Assembly (NCBI GenBank): GCA_039819185.1 | Contig: JBCBSK010000036.1 | Coordinates: forward strand, 1-26,289 | Direction of reading: 5' to 3' | Source: JBCBSK01 sp039819185 | GTDB taxonomy: Bacteria; Pseudomonadota; Alphaproteobacteria; Rhizobiales; Tepidamorphaceae | Length of the DNA stretch: 26,289 nt | Part shown: in pieces, positions 24,623 to 26,289 of the stretch | How the letters are laid out: every line of letters starts with the position of its first letter | How positions within the stretch are numbered: position 1 is the first letter of the stretch | Position numbers and translations under genes: made by a program | Notes under the pieces: model-generated | Told to the model about the DNA's origin: nothing | The model's input: only the letters and a program-made list of their open reading frames with translations | Databases searched by the model: none

Positions 24623-25509
24623 CTGCGCTAACGGCAGTCTCAGACGCCGGCGACGACACCTATCGCAAGCCGGAGCGCTGGAAAGACCCGGCCAACAAGC
24701 TGTTTCCGCACCAGGTCGGGTTCACTGCACCTCCGCATGATTTCGATGCTGCGCCGTCGGACTTTCTGCGCATCTCGCCCGACACAGTCGGCGTGCATGG
24801 CCGGATGCTGCATGTGCCGGCCTATGCGCACCAGCTTGGTCAACGGGTCGACAACTTTCATCTGCTCGAGGAAGTTGTCCAGTGCATGGCCAACAATGGC
24901 GCCGATGTGGTTGGGCAGGTCGGCACAAATTGGGTCCACGCTGGCAGCAAGACGCCCGACGATATCCGCGCCTTCTGCGATCGCGTATCGGACACCTATG
25001 AAACGCCCTTCCACATGGCCGGAATGTGCCTGGTCGAGGCACTGACCGCGCTTGGCGTCGAGACAATCGCGCTAAATTCGGTCTACTACTGGCCAGATTG
25101 GCGCGACGGGATCGCGCGCTTTCTGCGCGAGGCCGGATTCGATCTCGTCTATTGCGGCAATTTCGTCGATCTCGACCTTTATGACACCCAAGGCGAGGTC
25201 AATGCCAAGAACTGGATCTTTCCGGGCGATATAGCGGCCGAATCGATGCGCCGCGTGGCGGAGCGCGCGCCCCAGGCTCAGGCGATCATCGTCAATGGCA
25301 TGCCCAACTTCCGCTGTGCCGACGGCCTGCCACAGCGGATGGTGTCGCTGACCGCTCACCTTGAGGGCGATATCGGCCTGCCGATCATTGCATCAGACAC
25401 GGCGCTTTATTGGCGGCTCTACAAGACGTTGGGCGTCGCGCCCGATATGGCGAACGCGGGCGCGCTTGGACAGCTTCTCTCCTCGCTCAAGGGAGGGAAT
25501 GATGCATAA
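24619..25509 (+). CDS. Asp/Glu racemase / arylmalonate decarboxylase-like protein without the catalytic cysteines
   Basis: The 296-residue protein has the repeated alpha/beta architecture of the Asp/Glu/hydantoin racemase superfamily, closest in flavour to arylmalonate decarboxylase and maleate isomerase. The first-lobe signature region reads ADVVGQVGTNWVHAG (about 96-109), where racemases carry a cysteine; arylmalonate decarboxylase has a Gly there, and GTN resembles its GTS oxyanion pocket. The second-lobe region reads AIIVNGMPNFRCADG, where the catalytic Cys of the family would be at about residue 228 but Met is found. Thus both usual cysteines seem absent, although Cys232 lies nearby. The start overlaps the Rieske gene stop (ATGA), and its own end overlaps the next gene, so it is translated as part of that operon. 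Reaction unknown; the assignment to the superfamily is fairly confident, the subfamily is not. Confidence 0.72.
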   Translation: MTALTAVSDAGDDTYRKPERWKDPANKLFPHQVGFTAPPHDFDAAPSDFLRISPDTVGVHGRMLHVPAYAHQLGQRVDNFHLLEEVVQCMANNGADVVGQVGTNWVHAGSKTPDDIRAFCDRVSDTYETPFHMAGMCLVEALTALGVETIALNSVYYWPDWRDGIARFLREAGFDLVYCGNFVDLDLYDTQGEVNAKNWIFPGDIAAESMRRVAERAPQAQAIIVNGMPNFRCADGLPQRMVSLTAHLEGDIGLPIIASDTALYWRLYKTLGVAPDMANAGALGQLLSSLKGGNDA

Positions 25510-26289
25510 GATCCTCGCGCTTTGGGCGGTTCCGCGGTCTACCTCGACAGCATTCGAGTGGATGATGCGGATGCGCGGTGATCATCACTGCTTCCACGAG
25601 CCGTTCGGGGAAGCGTGGTATCAGGGCGCGGCGCCGCTGTGGCCGCGCGCAACACCCGACAGCCTGCGCACGCCGGGGCTGACGCTCGACAGCGTCTGGC
25701 AGACACTACGGGACGCTGTGGCTAACGGGCCGGTCTTCTCCAAGGACTTTCCGCACTATGTCGAAACCATCTGGTCGGACGATTTTCTCGATGCGTTCAC
25801 CCACAGCTTCCTGATCCGCGACCCGGCAAAGACGCTTGTCTCTTTGTTCAAGCACTGGGACGACGTGCATCTCGATGAAACCGGCTTCCTGCAGCAGCAC
25901 GTTTTGTTCCAGCGCCTCGCGGATCGCGACGGCGCAGCACCGCCGGTAATCGACAGCGATGACCTCCTCGAAAGGCCCCATGAGACGGTTGCGGGCTGGT
26001 GCCAGGCGGTTGGTATTCCGTTTCTGCCTGAGGCTTTGTCTTGGGACCCCGGTGCGCGCGACGAGGTCAGTTGGTGGGACGGCGGCGTCTTCCACGACAC
26101 GCTGCGTAAATCTGACGGCCTGAAACCGCAGACGCCGCACGCGGTCAATCCCACAACACTGCCGGAACCGGCAAAGCGGCTCTATGACCAGGTGCTTCCC
26201 GCCTATCTCGCGCTTCATGAGCACAAATTGTCATCGATCTCCGTCATGCCAAGTCTCCGATCGATGACAATTTGTGCTCATGAAGCGCG
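25499..26289 (+). CDS. Sulfotransferase-family protein, partial at the right edge
   Basis: The frame opens at ATG 25499 (or 25502), overlapping the previous gene by 11 bases, with GGGAGGG just upstream, and has no stop before the window end. The N-terminus LALWAVPRSTSTAFEWMM matches the 5'-phosphosulfate-binding loop of PAPS-dependent sulfotransferase-like proteins, and SFLIRDPAKTLVSLFKHW resembles the 3'-phosphate-binding Arg/Ser region. About 240 residues are reliable and the protein seems nearly complete by family length (YDQVLPAYLALHEHKL looks like a C-terminal helix). From 26240 onward the frame runs through a fold-back sequence and the codons are probably not genuine. In a catabolic operon it may transfer a sulfuryl group or merely use the fold; the role is unknown. 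The neighbours suggest a matching function with the Rieske and racemase-like proteins. Confidence 0.75.
   Translation, partial: MMHKILALWAVPRSTSTAFEWMMRMRGDHHCFHEPFGEAWYQGAAPLWPRATPDSLRTPGLTLDSVWQTLRDAVANGPVFSKDFPHYVETIWSDDFLDAFTHSFLIRDPAKTLVSLFKHWDDVHLDETGFLQQHVLFQRLADRDGAAPPVIDSDDLLERPHETVAGWCQAVGIPFLPEALSWDPGARDEVSWWDGGVFHDTLRKSDGLKPQTPHAVNPTTLPEPAKRLYDQVLPAYLALHEHKLSSISVMPSLRSMTICAHEA
26209..26289. repeat. Perfect 31-bp inverted repeat at the window end
   Basis: Bases 26209-26239 are the exact reverse complement of 26259-26289, with a 19-base spacer (26240-26258). The right arm stops exactly at the last base of the window. The left arm lies inside the sulfotransferase-like gene and codes in frame with it. 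This geometry is typical of a fold-back chimera at a contig end from amplification or assembly. A genuine hairpin cannot be excluded from sequence alone. Confidence 0.9.

Noticed and set aside
26209..26289. Hairpin telomere of a linear replicon
   Set aside because: Closed-hairpin ends have only a few unpaired bases; here a 19-base spacer and a left arm within an intact coding frame fit a fold-back artefact better.

Overview
This window is about 26.3 kb of high-GC bacterial DNA and reads as an alphaproteobacterium, most likely from the Hyphomicrobiales (Rhizobiales) or a close relative. The evidence is the gene families present, a CtrA-type TTAA-N7-TTAA box, an RpoH promoter followed by a ROSE-like leader on a small heat-shock gene, and two copies of a short palindromic repeat with the ACCGG-loop core typical of rhizobial intergenic elements. 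I find no tRNA, rRNA, CRISPR array, insertion sequence or integrase.

Layout. (1) Positions 1-764 hold the 3' part of an AT-rich coiled-coil gene of unknown function, followed 10 bp later by gltD (775-2193). (2) Positions 8151-2199, minus strand, are a compact carbon/acyl operon: fabI-like reductase, DUF3141 protein with a PHA-synthase-like Cys-Asp-His triad, MaoC-phosphotransacylase fusion, acetate kinase. A PhaR-like palindrome lies upstream. (3) Positions 8387-15869 form an envelope region: galE, lytic transglycosylase and a catalytically degenerate SGNH (DUF459) protein on the minus strand; divergent galU; a convergent outer-membrane beta-barrel gene; and kdsD, divergent from the barrel gene across a CtrA-like box. 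(4) Positions 15931-16806 contain hsp20 with terminator, thermometer-like leader and heat-shock promoter, then a structured, terminator-ended intergenic segment that may encode a small RNA. (5) Positions 16972-17940 encode a monoacylglycerol-lipase-like hydrolase. (6) Positions 17954-26289 form a catabolic locus of two divergent arms. The minus arm is a dimethylglycine/sarcosine-dehydrogenase-like GcvT flavoprotein, an aldehyde dehydrogenase and a carboxymuconolactone-decarboxylase-family protein. The plus arm is an RpiR regulator, a Rieske oxygenase of the quaternary-ammonium type, an Asp/Glu-racemase/arylmalonate-decarboxylase-like protein and a sulfotransferase-like protein running to the window edge.

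How the genes fit together. The galE/galU/kdsD/barrel region supplies sugar nucleotides, Kdo precursor and outer-membrane or periplasmic functions. The fabI-DUF3141-pta-ackA operon probably links acyl-CoA or PHA metabolism to acyl-phosphate and ATP. The last locus looks like a pathway for an N-methylated (betaine-like) compound: Rieske attack, oxidative demethylation and aldehyde oxidation under RpiR control. Its substrate cannot be read from sequence.

The window ends in an exact 31-bp fold-back that probably marks an artefactual contig end, so the last tens of bases should not be trusted.
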